A stretch of 64,000 bases of DNA from Globisporangium splendens (GCA_006386115.1 VFIW01000013.1:62001-126000), one strand, 5' to 3'. Positions 31,301 through 44,525 are shown, counted from the first letter of the stretch. Made by a program: numbers and translations. Notes: generated by a model not told the origin, from the sequence alone.

Positions 31301-34300
31301 ACCAACAATATTCCCGTTCGAGTCATTTCGTGGTGTCGCGTTGAGCAAGATCTCGATTCTCGTGCCTGGCCGGGTAATTAGAGGAAACTCAAAGTTTGCC
31401 GTCTGGATTCCTTGCAATGCCTTCGACAAGACTTCCGCAACAATCGGTCTGAACTCTGGAGATATGAACGTCTCGACCAGGTTTTCACCCATTACTTCGC
31501 TGATAGAATAACTCGTGATTTGTGCGGCTTTCTTATTCCAGATGTTGACGCACATGTTGGCATCAACTCCAAAAATTGGAGCGTTTGCAGTGTCGATCAA
31601 ACGGCTGTACTCTTGTTCTTGGGCAATGCGATCGGTAATATCTTGGCCAATACCAACGACTCCAACAATCTTCCCCTGTTGGTCAAACTTTGGTGTAGCA
31701 TTCAGAAGGATCTCAACACGTCGACCGCTTTTTGTGATCAATGGAAACTCGAAGTTTGCAGTCTCGACACCTTCAAACGCCTTCTCCAGCACACTGCGTA
31801 CGGGTGCTCGATACTCCTCCGAAATAAACTTTTCCACAAGATCTTCTCCAAGGACGTCGGCATTCGTGTATTGAGTAATATCAGCAGCCTTCCGGTTCCA
31901 AATATTAACTCGACCATTTGAATCCACACCGAAGATCGGCGCATTCGCCGTATCAATCAAACGCGTGTATTCTTGCTCTTGAGCAATGCGATCCGTGATA
32001 TCTTGACCGATACCAACCATACCCATCACTTCACCATGCTCGTTGAATCGGGATGTAGCGTTAAGCAAAATCTCCACTCGTCGACCGGTCTTTGTCATGA
32101 GAGGGAACTCGAAGTTGGCTGTTTCAACACCATCGATCGCCTTAGTCAACACGAACCTAACTGCCTCGCGGTAGTCTTCCGTGATGAACTTCTCGACCAG
32201 GTTCTCGCCCATGACATCGGATGGAGTGTACTGCGTGATCTCTGCTGCCTTCTTGTTCCAAATATTCACGCAACCATTCACGTCCACACCGAAGATCGGC
32301 GCATTAGCTGTGTCAATCAAACGCGTGTACTCTTGCTCTTGCGCCATACGCTCAGTGATATCTTGACCGATACCCACGACGCCAACAATGTCACCATGCT
32401 GATCAAACCGTGCCGTCGCGTTCAACAAAATGTTCACCTTACGACCAGTCTTTGTAATCAACGGGAGATCGAAGTTTGCCGACTCGTCGCCTTCCAGAGC
32501 TTTCGCGAACACGGTGGCGACTGCTTCACGATAGTCTTCCGAGATAAACTTGTTCACCAGATTCTCACCGATCACCTCTTCCGTCTCGTACTGAGTGATA
32601 ACTGCCGCTTTTCGGTTCCAAATATTCACTGCGCCATTCACGTCAACACCGAAGATCGGTGCATTCGCCTTGTCGATCAGTCTGGTGTACTCTTGCTCCT
32701 GAGCAATGCGGTCAGTGATATCTTGACCGATACCAACCATACCTATCACTTCACCATGCTCGTTTAAGCGTGACGTGGCATTCAGCAAAATCTCCACTCG
32801 TCGACCGGTCTTTGTGATCAATGGAAACTCAAAGTTTGCAGTCTCCGTTCCATTAAGCGCCTTTGACAGCACAAAACCGACCGCCTCACGGTAGTCTTCC
32901 GTGATGAACTTCTCGACCAAATTCTCGCCCATGACATCTGACGGAGTGTACTGCGTGATCTCTGCTGCCTTCTTGTTCCAGATATTCACGCAACCATTCA
33001 CATCCACACCGAAGATCGGCGCATTCGCCGAATCAATCAAACGCGTGTATTCTTGCTCTTGAGCAATGCGATCCGTGATATCTTGACCGATACCAACCAT
33101 ACCCATCACTTCACCATGCTCGTTGAATCGGGATGTAGCGTTAAGCAAAATCTCCACTCGTCGACCGGTCTTTGTCATGAGAGGGAACTCGAAGTTGGCT
33201 GTTTCAACACCATCGATCGCCTTAGTCAACACGAACCTAACTGCCTCGCGGTAGTCTTCCGTGATGAACTTCTCGACCAGGTTCTCGCCCATGACATCGG
33301 ATGGAGTGTACTGCGTGATCTCTGCTGCCTTCTTGTTCCAAATATTCACGCAACCATTCACGTCCACACCGAAGATCGGCGCATTAGCTGTGTCAATCAA
33401 ACGCGTGTACTCTTGCTCTTGCGCCATACGCTCAGTGATATCTTGACCGATACCCACGACGCCAACAATGTCACCATGCTGATCAAACCGTGCCGTCGCG
33501 TTCAACAAAATGTTCACCTTACGACCAGTCTTTGTAATCAACGGGAGATCGAAGTTTGCCGACTCGTCGCCTTCCAGAGCTTTCGCGAACACGGTGGCGA
33601 CTGCTTCACGATAGTCTTCCGAGATAAACTTGTTCACCAGATTCTCACCGATCACCTCTTCCGTCTCGTACTGAGTGATAACTGCCGCTTTTCGGTTCCA
33701 AATATTCACTGCGCCATTCACGTCAACACCGAAGATCGGTGCATTCGCCTTGTCGATCAGTCTGGTGTACTCTTGCTCCTGAGCAATGCGGTCAGTGATA
33801 TCTTGACCGATACCAACCATACCCATCACTTCACCATGTCGTTTATGCGTGACAAAGTTTCAGCAAAATCTCCATCGTCGCCTTTGACAGTGAAAACCGA
33901 CCGCCTCACGGTAGTCTTCCGTGATGAACTTCTCGACCAAATTCTCGCCCATGACATCTGACGGAGTGTACTGCCGATCTCTGCTGCCTTCTTGTTCCAA
34001 ATATTCACGCAACCATTCACGTCCACGCCGAATCAATCAAACGAAGCAATGCGGCTTGACCGATTAGCTCGTGTCGGGATGTATCAAACGTCGTGTCACT
34101 CTTGCTCTTGCGCCATACGCTCAGTGATATCTTGACCGATACCCACGACGCCAACAATGTCACCATGCTGATCAAACCGTGCCGTCGCGTTCAACAAAAT
34201 GTTCACCTTACGACCAGTCTTTGTAATCAACGGGAGATCGAAGTTTGCCGACTCGTCGCCTTCCAGAGCTTTCGCGAACACGGTGGCGACTGCTTCACGA

Positions 34301-37300
34301 TAGTCTTCCGAGATAAACTTGTTCACCAGATTCTCACCGATCACCTCTTCCGTCTCGTACTGAGTGATAACTGCCGCTTTTCGGTTCCAAATATTCACTG
34401 CGCCATTCACGTCAACACCGAAGATCGGTGCATTCGCCTTGTCGATCAGTCTGGTGTACTCTTGCTCCTGAGCAATGCGGTCAGTGATATCTTGACCGAT
34501 ACCAACCATACCCATCACTTCACCATGCTCATTGAAACGTGACGTGGCATTCAGCAAAATCTCCACTCGTCGACCGGTCTTTGTGATCAATGGAAACTCA
34601 AAGTTTGCAGTCTCCGTTCCATTAAGCGCCTTTGACAGCACAAAACCGACCGCCTCACGGTAGTCTTCTGTGATGAACTTCTCGACCAAATTCTCGCCCA
34701 TGACATCTGACGGAGTGTACTGCGTGATCTCTGCTGCCTTCTTGTTCCAAATATTCACGCAACCATTCACGTCCACACCGAAGATCGGCGCATTCGCCGA
34801 ATCAATCAAACGCGTGTATTCTTGCTCTTGAGCAATGCGATCCGTGATATCTTGACCGATACCAACCATACCCATCACTTCACCATGCTCGTTGAATCGG
34901 GATGTAGCGTTAAGCAAAATCTCCACTCGTCGACCGGTCTTTGTCATGAGAGGGAACTCGAAGTTGGCTGTTTCAACACCATCGATTGCCTTAGTCAACA
35001 CGAACCTAACTGCCTCACGGTAGTCTTCTGTGATGAACTTCTCGACCAGGTTCTCGCCCATGACATCGGATGGAGTGTACTGCGTGATCTCTGCTGCCTT
35101 CTTGTTCCAAATATTCACGCAACCATTCACGTCCACACCGAAGATCGGCGCATTAGCTGTGTCAATCAAACGCGTGTACTCTTGCTCTTGCGCCATACGC
35201 TCAGTGATATCTTGACCGATACCCACGACGCCAACAATGTCACCATGCTGATCAAACCGTGCCGTCGCGTTCAACAAAATGTTCACCTTACGACCAGTCT
35301 TTGTAATCAACGGGAGATCGAAGTTTGCCGACTCGTCGCCTTCCAGAGCTTTCGCGAATACGGTGGCGACTGCTTCACGATAGTCTTCCGAGATAAACTT
35401 GTTCACCAGATTCTCGCCGATCACCTCTTCCGTCTCGTACTGAGTGATAACTGCCGCTTTTCGGTTCCAAATATTCACTGCGCCATTCACGTCAACACCG
35501 AAGATCGGTGCATTCGCCTTGTCGATCAGTCTGGTGTACTCTTGCTCCTGAGCAATGCGGTCAGTGATATCTTGACCGATACCAACCATACCTATCACTT
35601 CACCATGCTCGTTTAAGCGTGACGTGGCATTCAGCAAAATCTCCACTCGTCGACCGGTCTTTGTGATCAATGGAAACTCAAAGTTTGCAGTCTCCGTTCC
35701 ATTAAGCGCCTTTGACAGCACAAAACCGACCGCCTCACGGTAGTCTTCCGTGATGAACTTCTCGACCAAATTCTCGCCCATGACATCTGACGGAGTGTAC
35801 TGCGTGATCTCTGCTGCCTTCTTGTTCCAGATATTCACGCAACCATTCACGTCCACACCGAAGATCGGCGCATTCGCCGAATCAATCAAACGCGTGTATT
35901 CTTGCTCTTGAGCAATGCGATCCGTGATATCTTGACCGATACCAACCATACCCATCACTTCACCATGCTCGTTGAATCGGGATGTAGCGTTAAGCAAAAT
36001 CTCCACTCGTCGACCGGTCTTTGTCATGAGAGGGAACTCGAAGTTGGCTGTTTCAACACCATCGATCGCCTTAGTCAACACGAACCTAACTGCCTCGCGG
36101 TAGTCTTCCGTGATGAACTTCTCGACCAGGTTCTCGCCCATGACATCGGATGGAGTGTACTGCGTGATCTCTGCTGCCTTCTTGTTCCAAATATTCACGC
36201 AACCATTCACGTCCACACCGAAGATCGGCGCATTAGCTGTGTCAATCAAACGCGTGTACTCTTGCTCTTGCGCCATACGCTCAGTGATATCTTGACCGAT
36301 ACCCACGACGCCAACAATGTCACCATGCTGATCAAACCGTGCCGTCGCGTTCAACAAAATGTTCACCTTACGACCAGTCTTTGTAATCAACGGGAGATCG
36401 AAGTTTGCCGACTCGTCGCCTTCCAGAGCTTTCGCGAACACGGTGGCGACTGCTTCACGATAGTCTTCCGAGATAAACTTGTTCACCAGATTCTCACCGA
36501 TCACCTCTTCCGTCTCGTACTGAGTGATAACTGCCGCTTTTCGGTTCCAAATATTCACTGCGCCATTCACGTCAACACCGAAGATCGGTGCATTCGCCTT
36601 GTCGATCAGTCTGGTGTACTCTTGCTCCTGAGCAATGCGGTCAGTGATATCTTGACCGATACCAACCATACCCATCACTTCACCATGCTCATTGAAACGT
36701 GACGTGGCATTCAGCAAAATCTCCACTCGTCGACCGGTCTTTGTGATCAATGGAAACTCAAAGTTTGCAGTCTCCGTTCCATTAAGCGCCTTTGACAGCA
36801 CAAAACCGACCGCCTCACGGTAGTCTTCCGTGATGAACTTCTCGACCAAATTCTCGCCCATGACATCTGACGGAGTGTACTGCGTGATCTCTGCTGCCTT
36901 CTTGTTCCAGATATTCACGCAACCATTCACATCCACACCGAAGATCGGCGCATTCGCCGAATCAATCAAACGCGTGTATTCTTGCTCTTGTGCTAGACGC
37001 TCGGTGATATCTTGACCGATACCCACGACCCCAACAATAATTCCGCGTTCGTTATATCTGGGTGTAGCATTGAGCAAAATCTCCACTCGCCGGCCTCCGT
37101 TCGTAATTAAAGGGAAATCAAAATTATCGGTTGGAGCACCTGCTAATGCTTTGCGAAACGCAGACCCAACAGCATCTCGATGCTCTTCGGATACTAGCTT
37201 TACCAGATCCTTCCCGATGACATCTTCGCTTGTAAATTGAGTGATCTCTGCTGCCTTTTTGTTCCAGATGTTCACCAATCCGTTCTTGTCAACACCAAAA

Positions 37301-39492
37301 ATTGGTGCATTTGCTGTGTCGATAAGGCGGCTGTACTCACGCTCTTGGGCAATGCGAATGGTGATATCCTGACCAATACCAACAACGCCGATGATCGCAC
37401 CCTTCTCGTCATACCTCGGTGTCGCGTTCAGAAGAATTTCAACACGACGACCAGATTTTGTGATCAATGGAAATTCAAAATTTGCTGTTTCAATGCCTTG
37501 TAGTGCCTGCGAGAGAACACTGCCGACTTCTTCTTGATATTCTTCAGGAATGAAATTTTCAACCAGACTAGCGCCAAGCACCTCGAATACGGAATACTCA
37601 GTGGTCTGCGCAGCTTTTCGATTCCAGATATTCACACGGAGATCCTTATCGACGCCAAAAATTGGTGCATTCGCAGTGTCGATCAATCGGGTATATTCTT
37701 GTTCTTGAGCTCGTCGGTCGGTGATATCTTGACCAATGCCCACAACCCCAGAAATATTCCCGAAGTGGTCATATTTTGGTGTCGCATTCAGTAAAATATC
37801 AAGCCGTCTCCCAGATTTGGTGATCAATGGGAACTCAAAGTTTGCAGTCTCTTCTCCGTCAAGCGCTTTTGCCAGGACGTCACCCACAGCTTTCCGATAT
37901 TCAGCCGATATGAAGTTGAGTAGCCCTTTTCCCATCGTATCTTCGTTTGTGTACTGAGTACTCATCGCCGCCTTTTTATTCCAAATAATCACTTCAAAAT
38001 CACGGTTCACACCAAAAATCGGCGCATTCGCTGTATCGATGAGCCGACTGTACTCCTGCTCTTGAATAATACGATCTGTGATATCTTGGCCAATACCGAT
38101 CACCCCTGCGAGCTGGCCTGTGTGGTCGTATCGCGGTGTAGCATTCAGCAAGATTTCAATTTTGCGCCCGCTTTTTGTGATCAATGGAAATTCAAAATTC
38201 GCGGTTTCAATGCCCTGACAAGCCTTATGGAAAACAGCAGCGACAGCCGGACGATAATCTTCGGAAATCAGCGTCTCGACCAAATCCTTCCCCATCACTT
38301 CCTCTGGTGTGAACTCACTAGTCTGTTCTGCTTTGGTATTGAAAATGACCACACGCCCATCCAAGTCCATACCAAAGATAGGTGCGTTCGCCGAATCGAT
38401 GAATTTGCGGTACTCCATTTTCTTGGCATTGTGCTCTGTCACATCTTGTCCAATGGCGACAATACCACCAACAGCGCCAGTGGTATCGAAGCGCGGCGTC
38501 AAACACGACGCGATCTCGATTCGCGCACCTGTGGCTGTTATTAGTGGTAAATCAAAGTCAGCGCCGGCGATACCCGTGCGTAACGTTTGCTCGATATTCT
38601 CTGCGACAATGTCTCGAAAGCTCGGATCGACTAGTGGCAGCAACGACTCCCCGACCATGGACTCACTTGGATACCCTGTAATCGAAGCTGTCTTGGAGTT
38701 CCACACCGTGATGGTCGCATCCTTGTCGAGTTCGATGATCGGCGCGTTCGCTTGCATGATCACTGCAGCGTACTGCTTTTCCTGGATAGTCAGCTCGGTC
38801 ACATCCTGGCCGATCCCGTAGAGACCAACGCACGTGCCGTCGTCCGCCATCAGCGGCGTGAGAGTCGTCAAAATCTGGACATTCCCGCCAGACGCCGTAC
38901 GCAATGGCAAGTGGACTTCCCCGCTCCTCGCCACACGCAGCGGTTGCTCATGGTCAAGCTGCTTTGCATTCGCGAGAATGCCCGACAGCTCTTCGCGTCG
39001 CGCCGGACCGATGATGAATTCCTGCAGCGGGCGGCCAAGCACGTCGTCGGCAGCGAAGCCCGTGACGCCCGCCAGGCACTTGTTCCAGAGCGTGACGACG
39101 CCATCTGTCGAGAGCCCCACGACCGGCGCGGTCGCATCCTGCAGCAGGTTCAGCACCGCGAGATGTGAGATGCTGAGTCCTTTCGCGGCGGTCGTCTGCG
39201 CGCTCCCAGGCGAATTGGCGAATGCGGGCTTGAGGTCGTCGTCGGCATCGCACGCCAGATCGGCAAATTCCGCATCCGCAACATTCGCAGCTGCCAAAGT
39301 TGTAGTTGTTGACGAAGATCCACCGCAACTTGTGCATCCGCACGCACAGCACGAAATCGTCTCGACACTCGCACTCTGGACAGCAGAGCTTCCCGACGAA
39401 GACGGGGACTCGCTGTCGCCAGATCCAGACGCCGACGGTCTCGCCTGCGGGACTGCTGCCGCTGGCTGTTTCTTGTGCGGCCGTCGCACCAT
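28322..39492 (-). CDS. Multi-PAS hybrid histidine kinase (about 23 PAS units, HisKA, HATPase, REC, HPt); frame broken once
   Basis: Reads from the ATG at 39492 (MVRRPHKK) to TAA at 28322, about 3,700 codons if whole. After a Ser/Ala-rich, Cys-containing N-terminus come PAS units of about 120 residues, each with the pattern ANAPIFGVD, then NIWNKKAAEIT, ETANFEFPLIT, VEILLNAT and VVGIGQDIT. The first six and the last three are diverged. The middle ones (36963-31955) are near-identical. Then HisKA with the phospho-His in FSHELRTPLNG (codon 30860-30862), HATPase (NLLSNAIKFT, DTGIGM, GSGLGLAI), a receiver with its Asp in FMDCEMPVMDG (29855-29857), and an HPt with AHSLKGSS (His at 28633-28635). No membrane segment is evident, so it is probably a soluble multistep phosphorelay sensor. 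The frame is broken between 34096 and 33830 (TGA plus frameshift), so as written the first 14 PAS units are separated from the kinase. Confidence 0.88.
31955..36963 (-). repeat. Higher-order tandem repeat of three PAS units (A-B-C, 1,080 bp)
   Basis: Each PAS unit is 360 bp. Units A begin (on the minus strand) at 36963, 35883, 34803 and 33034, units B at 36603, 35523, 34443, 33754 and 32674, and units C at 36243, 35163, 33394 and 32314. Copies of the same type differ by only two to four bases per 360 in the stretches compared, while A, B and C differ from each other clearly. Two flavours of A alternate (FNEHGEVM and LNEHGEVI), which hints at a 2,160-bp super-unit. One C and most of one A are missing at 33830-34095. 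Confidence 0.92.
33830..34095 (-). other. Damaged PAS repeat unit with many small deletions
   Basis: Compared with the neighbouring copies, about 390 bp of one C plus one A unit are missing. What remains is a patchwork of short matching words with many separate gaps. It brings a TGA at 34096-34098 and a frame change. Flanking copies are intact. Confidence 0.8.
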
Positions 39493-40271
39493 GTCGCTAC
39501 GTCTTCCGCGTCTTCGAGTGGTGCGCCGTCGTCGTGATGGAGAAAGATGTGCGTCGGGGGCGGAAGCTTATCGAATGGGCTCTCGGGGACTCGACGTTTC
39601 TGGCACGAGGGAGGCAGGGAGAGGGGGGAATCAGGCCACAGTGAAGCGACAGTGGCGACACACTTGTTTGACAGAAGCGCCACTCAGAAATAGGAGCAGA
39701 CGCGGCGCACTTTCCGACCGACCGGCGCGCATTCCTTCCGCTGTGCTGTTTGTTATCACGATTGCCACAGGAGCGCAGCTGCAGGCGTTTCGAGTGTGGG
39801 GTTTCGCAGTACTTGTCTCTTCAAGTACAATCCTGGTGAATTGCATAGAAATGCGTTGTTGCATAATTTTCGCTTGGCAGTTTTCGCTAGAAAGGCACGA
39901 CAGCTGCTTTTCATGAAGAGCATGCACCTGATATTTTGCATACAAATACAGCATGCAATTTCCGAGTGTTTTTTAGTGGCCGCGAGTGAAGGGAACCACG
40001 GATGGTACGGGGTTCGGGTTGGATGCGTGACGAAGAAGGACCAGCCCCGTTTTACGAACATTCAGACATGTGGTGAAATATAGAGGTCATTTCGAAAATA
40101 TTTCGCATAGTTTATGCTTATTTCTGATCTGTTATATTCAAGTAAGGTCTAGAAACACAATAAACACCTAACTAATGTTGGGGTTGGCTGCGCATCCATA
40201 CTGATGCCCTTTCTATTGGTACATTTGAGGCTGCAAAGAGTAGGATACTGCCGAATGGGGGAGAGAGAGAA
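39493..40271. other. Intergenic region between divergent genes
   Basis: About 780 bp between the multi-PAS kinase start and the ankyrin protein start. A GGTCATTTCG word near 40086 fits the loose initiator pattern. No gene recognised. Confidence 0.45.
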
Positions 40272-43200
40272 ATGGAGCTGCTCACAGACTTGGTGTCTGT
40301 GGAGAATCTGCACGCGTCGCGACGCAGCGCACGCACGCTGATGGAGATGATGGCGGAGGCGCGCGCGCGACTGCAGAACATGGAGATCTCGTGCAAGGAA
40401 ATGCTCAGCGGCGGTCAGTACCATCCCGACGGGACTCACAGCACCGGCGATGACACGGCGGCGTCGACAGCGATCACGGCAGCATCGCCGCGGCAACACA
40501 ACCAAATGGAGATCTTGCAGCTCCAAGTGGAGCAGCTCAAGGCGAGACTCGTGGAAGCCGTGAACCGCCGAGAGCAGGAAGACCACATGTTCAAGCAGGC
40601 GATGATCTACGCGAGCGCCAAGAGCACGGCGAACGCTGTCCTGCACACGCTGTTCGATCAAGCCCAGGCCGGGAAGCACAGCGTTTTGAAGGAGTGGCTG
40701 GAGACAGGCGTGATCCCGACGCGGGATGGTTTGAAGCACTGGAAGGTGGATTTGCGCGACCTCCGCAACGAGGAAGGCGCGACGCTGCTGCATGTTGCAG
40801 TGGGACGGACCATGGCGCTCGAAAAGCTCAAGGTCAAGTTAACTGAGTTCCTGCTCAGCAAAGTCGGATTCGATCCAAATGTGCGCGACCTGGTGCGTTT
40901 ATTTTTCTCGCTGCGTTGCGTCGCGAATGTTATGCTATGTTAACTTCGAGGTACTCACATCGCATATGTGTCGCTGACGAACTCGAATCTGTTTTTTGTT
41001 TGTTTGTAGTTTGGTCGAACGCCATTGCACATCGCGGCAATGAGCAATTACTCGAAAGTGGGGACACTGCTTATTCTCTAGTGCTTTGGATGTTGTTTAT
41101 GTGCCTTTGCATCTGACGCATATCTGCTTGCATAGGTCGTGGAATGCTTGCTGAACCATGGCTGCGACCCGACGATCCCAGACCGTTCGGGATTGACCGC
41201 GCTTTCCTCTGTTCGAACGTTGTCTCGACCTCACGAGGATGTCGTAAAGCTGCTAGCGACCGCGGAAGCAGCAAATGAGCAGAGTAGGTGGATATTTGTT
41301 CCTATCTCTATGTTGCAGCCGTCTTGATTCGCAAATCTTACGATCGACATGCTTGATGCCTTTTGCCAGAGTTTCGTCAAGTCTCGGAACAAATCTCCCC
41401 GAAAGTAAGTGGCTTACTTTTTTGTGTTAGCACAAGCCATAAATCGCACTGATCACTTAATCGATGTGGTATTTTTGTATTCACAGAAAGCACTCGCATC
41501 GGCGCTGTTTCTGAAAGGCTTGAGCAGGTTCATTCAGCCCGACCAGCTCCCTGAATTCTCACGGCAAACTTCCAATTTGCTCAACACGATCCTCGATGGT
41601 ACTGCTATTTAATGATCATTTTTTGATGATGCTGGCTGACGTACTGATTCAGCAGTCTTTCTCTCTGCACTTTTAGTCAAATTTGAAGCGAGTGTTGCGT
41701 TTGATCGAGCGCTCCGAGAGAACGTGCCCATGCTGTTTGATGGACCGAACGTGACCCAAGTGGCCCGACTGGACAAGATATTTATGAACACCGTGTACTG
41801 GGATCCCACGGTCATCAATGATCTCAAGGTCGAGGTGGACGGATACAACCTGTCGTTCGTGTCGCTGCCGTTCTCCACGAGTGTGATCGCAGGACCCACC
41901 TGGGTAGGCGTGTTGCTGAAAATGATTCAGAGCTTCAAGAAAGAGATTGTCTCTTCGCCAAAAAAGGACAGGACGCTGACGGATGACTTGCCAGTATCTT
42001 TTGAGTTGAGCTCACCTGGACAGGACGACGTGGATATGGAAGTTGAGAACGAAAGGATGGAGCGCGATTGGTCCCTGCTACCGTCTCCCACACAGGTACG
42101 ACCACCTCCACCACCAGCACCAACGACTCAGCTCCAAAGCCCTCCGCTCTCGCTTTCTCAATCGCCGATCTATGGAGATCGAGCCTCGTCGAAATCCAGA
42201 CAAGCGTGGCATTATGCTGTCCTGTTCAAGGCATCGACGCAGCAGTTACCCGGCACCCTCATGCTGAAAAAAGGCAGTGATCTTGCTGTGACCTCGGAGG
42301 ATGTCGCAAAGTACTTTCCGCTGGAAGATCGACTTTTGATTGGCAAAGACGAATACTTTGCGAAGAATTACGCCTCACTGACGCAGCAGTTTCAACTTGG
42401 TACGTGTAATGGTTTTGTTAAGAAGTCTCATAGTTATGAGGCGATATCCTCGCCTGCGAGGCGCGTTGTGTAACTGGATCCTGGCATTTTTGTTGTCCTG
42501 CAGATCGTCCATTTGAAGGCAATGACTCATCGAACGTAAACGCGTACCTTTCCGGATCGTGCTCGTCTTTGCATCCTCCATTCATCAAAGCGAAGCGTAT
42601 CCTGGAGCGCGAACCGGGAAACCAGTACGAGGATCAAAACAGTGACGAGCAGGTATGGAAGAATGCGGTTGTTGAGCGAAGGCTTCATGGAAGTGGAAAT
42701 GCGCTGCAAGATAATACCAGTTTGCTGACATGAAGGATCTTTGCATCTTTGTAGGAGCTCTTCCAAGACTACCAGTTCCTCGATCCTGAAAGCGATTATG
42801 AGGTTGCTGTGAAACTGGGTCCTGTGGCTACTGCGAAGGATGCACGCGAGATTGTAGACGCATGGAAACGGCAGTGCCGCGACTATTTCGAGTCGAAGAA
42901 GTACGTCCTTGCTGATTCTCCTCTCGCGCATGTTTCTTCATAATGGACCCTCCTGTTGTCTTGTTGCTGCTACTGCAGGTGCATCTCGGGTCTCAAATCG
43001 TGTGAGCACTACTGTCCGCAGCGGAATGGCCATTCTCTGGTAATGTGACCATCAGCTTTTCTTGTCTTGTCGTTGGTCCAGCGGGTCGTAGTGACGTTTT
43101 TGCTGTTCTGTAACAGTGTTGCGAGACCATGGCTGCAATCGGGAAGGAGATCGCCAAGGCGCGCTTGGGGAGATCCACGTTTTCCAGGTCGCTGAAGGCG

Positions 43201-43362
43201 CGGGCGTCACTGCAAAAGTACCAGGATCGGTTCAAAGGCAAAGATCCGTGGCCAGGGTCCCCATCCACCACGCCGCGAGCTGGAGCTCCATCTGGTGACA
43301 GTGAGACACAACGTGGCACCCCTGAGAATAGTAAGGCTTCGCGATCGCTCGAGTTTTCCTAG
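40272..43362 (+). CDS. Ankyrin-repeat protein with coiled-coil N-terminus
   Basis: About ten exons separated by short introns. Exon 1 (40272-40892) gives a coiled coil (MEILQLQVEQLKARLVEAVNRREQ region) and the first ankyrin helices (EEGATLLHVAVG). Exon 2 begins at 41010 with FGRTPLHIAAMSNYSK. The next continues VVECLLNHGCDPTIPDRSGLTAL. Together these make about three ankyrin repeats. Later exons include an SFVSLPFSTSVIAGPTWVG region (41700-42400), a Pro-rich linker and a charged Ser-rich C-terminus ending SRSLEFS. About 760 aa. Ankyrin repeats mediate protein binding. No enzymatic domain is recognised, and the exact junctions between 41280 and 41700 are less certain than the rest. Confidence 0.65.
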
Positions 43363-43587
43363 AACGAACCGAAATGCGGGCTTGTCCAAAGAAGAGAATA
43401 ATATTAACAAACATGGGGAATGCCCACTACACGGTCGCTTCGATCTGCTGTATTTGGCTCAGTTTTGATGCTGGGTCAACGACAGGAAACGAGGCTTGTT
43501 TGTTTGTGTCTTTCTTTTCTTCGAATGTACATCACCAGACCGCACAAAAATATAAAAAAAAGCGTAAAGACCACACACGGGGTTCCT

Positions 43588-44186
43588 CTATTCTCCTAAG
43601 TTTCGGCCGCGGATACGTCGCGCCAGCTGCAGGTCCTTCACCATCACGGTCACTCGCTTCGCGTGAATCGCGCACATGTTCCTATAGCTCACATGGACAA
43701 CCAGCCGTTAGCTCATCAGGTATACCAATCAGCCCTTCCACACCAAATGCATACACAGGACGCCACGTACGCATCTTCAAAGAGACGCACAAGGTGCGCT
43801 TCGGCGGCTTCCTGGAGTGCAAGAAGCGCCTCGGCTTGCCATCGGAACGGCTGCTTTGTGAACGGCGCCTGGAGCTCCCGCACGAGCCGTGCAAAGGGCA
43901 GTTTCCGCAGCAGCAAGTTCGTCGTGCGCTGCAGGTGCCGGATCTCGCGCAGTGCTACTGTGCCGGGGCGGTATCGGCGCTTCGGAGTCGCAGAACCTGG
44001 CGTCTGCGGTCTCTTGGATGAGCTGGGCGTGCCGGTCGGGTTGCGGCGCTGCGGTGTCGCCGACTTGCGCGTCACCTTGTGCCGCGGCTTCTTGACGGTG
44101 GCTGGCGCGCTGTCATCGCTCTCGCTGCCGCTTGCGCTCGAGGGCGACGAGTCTCGACGGCGCTTAGTGTCGCCCCAGGACGACAT
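43588..44186 (-). CDS. Centromeric histone H3 variant (CenH3/CENP-A)
   Basis: Exons 44186-43771 and 43681-43588, intron GTACGT-CTATAG, 169 aa. The N-tail (about 70 residues, Ser/Pro/Lys-rich) is unlike canonical H3. The fold starts [17 protein letters not shown] and keeps [15 protein letters not shown]. Loop 1 reads [12 protein letters not shown], one residue longer than in H3 (FKTDLRFQSS) and with the RW-QA pattern of CENP-A. The alpha-2 helix [19 protein letters not shown] and the second exon ([20 protein letters not shown]) complete the histone fold. Longer loop 1, Trp there and a divergent tail are standard CenH3 marks. It would replace H3 in centromeric nucleosomes and specify the kinetochore site. 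It ends with TAG, a normal stop. The gene lies 226 bp from the convergent ankyrin gene. Confidence 0.9.
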
Positions 44187-44525
44187 GAGAGCTGCAAACC
44201 TTGAAAACCGGTATTTGCACACGGGCGGGTCTACGGCGAATGCAAAATTTCAAAATGCAGGCACAAGACTGGCTGACCCACCCACCCGCTCAAATGAGCA
44301 CATAAATGCTGATTATCCATTTACAGAGGTTTGACTTTGCTAATAGAAATGCGATCTATACGTTGCAATAATATGCAATTAGTGGGATCTATGAAGAAAA
44401 CGAGGTAATCCAGAAGAGTGACGCCTCCCTCCAGTGACTTCACACACACGCTTTTCAGATTTTTAAAAACGCTGGCTGAGATACAATAGGACGCACACAA
44501 GGGGGACAATGGAAGATGACAGTGG
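44187..44525. other. Intergenic region, tandem leftward genes
   Basis: About 340 bp between the SGT1 3' end and the CenH3 start. It should contain the CenH3 promoter. No gene or repeat seen. Confidence 0.45.

Noticed and set aside
31973..36702. Repeated open frames of 260-300 codons on the plus strand through the PAS array
   Set aside because: They are the antisense of the kinase coding sequence and recur only because the PAS units do. Products are rich in Asn, His and Thr with no recognisable domain.
28322..39492. CRISPR array or satellite as explanation for the direct repeats
   Set aside because: The 360-bp repeats are protein-coding PAS units in one frame with conserved motifs, not short repeats with unique spacers.
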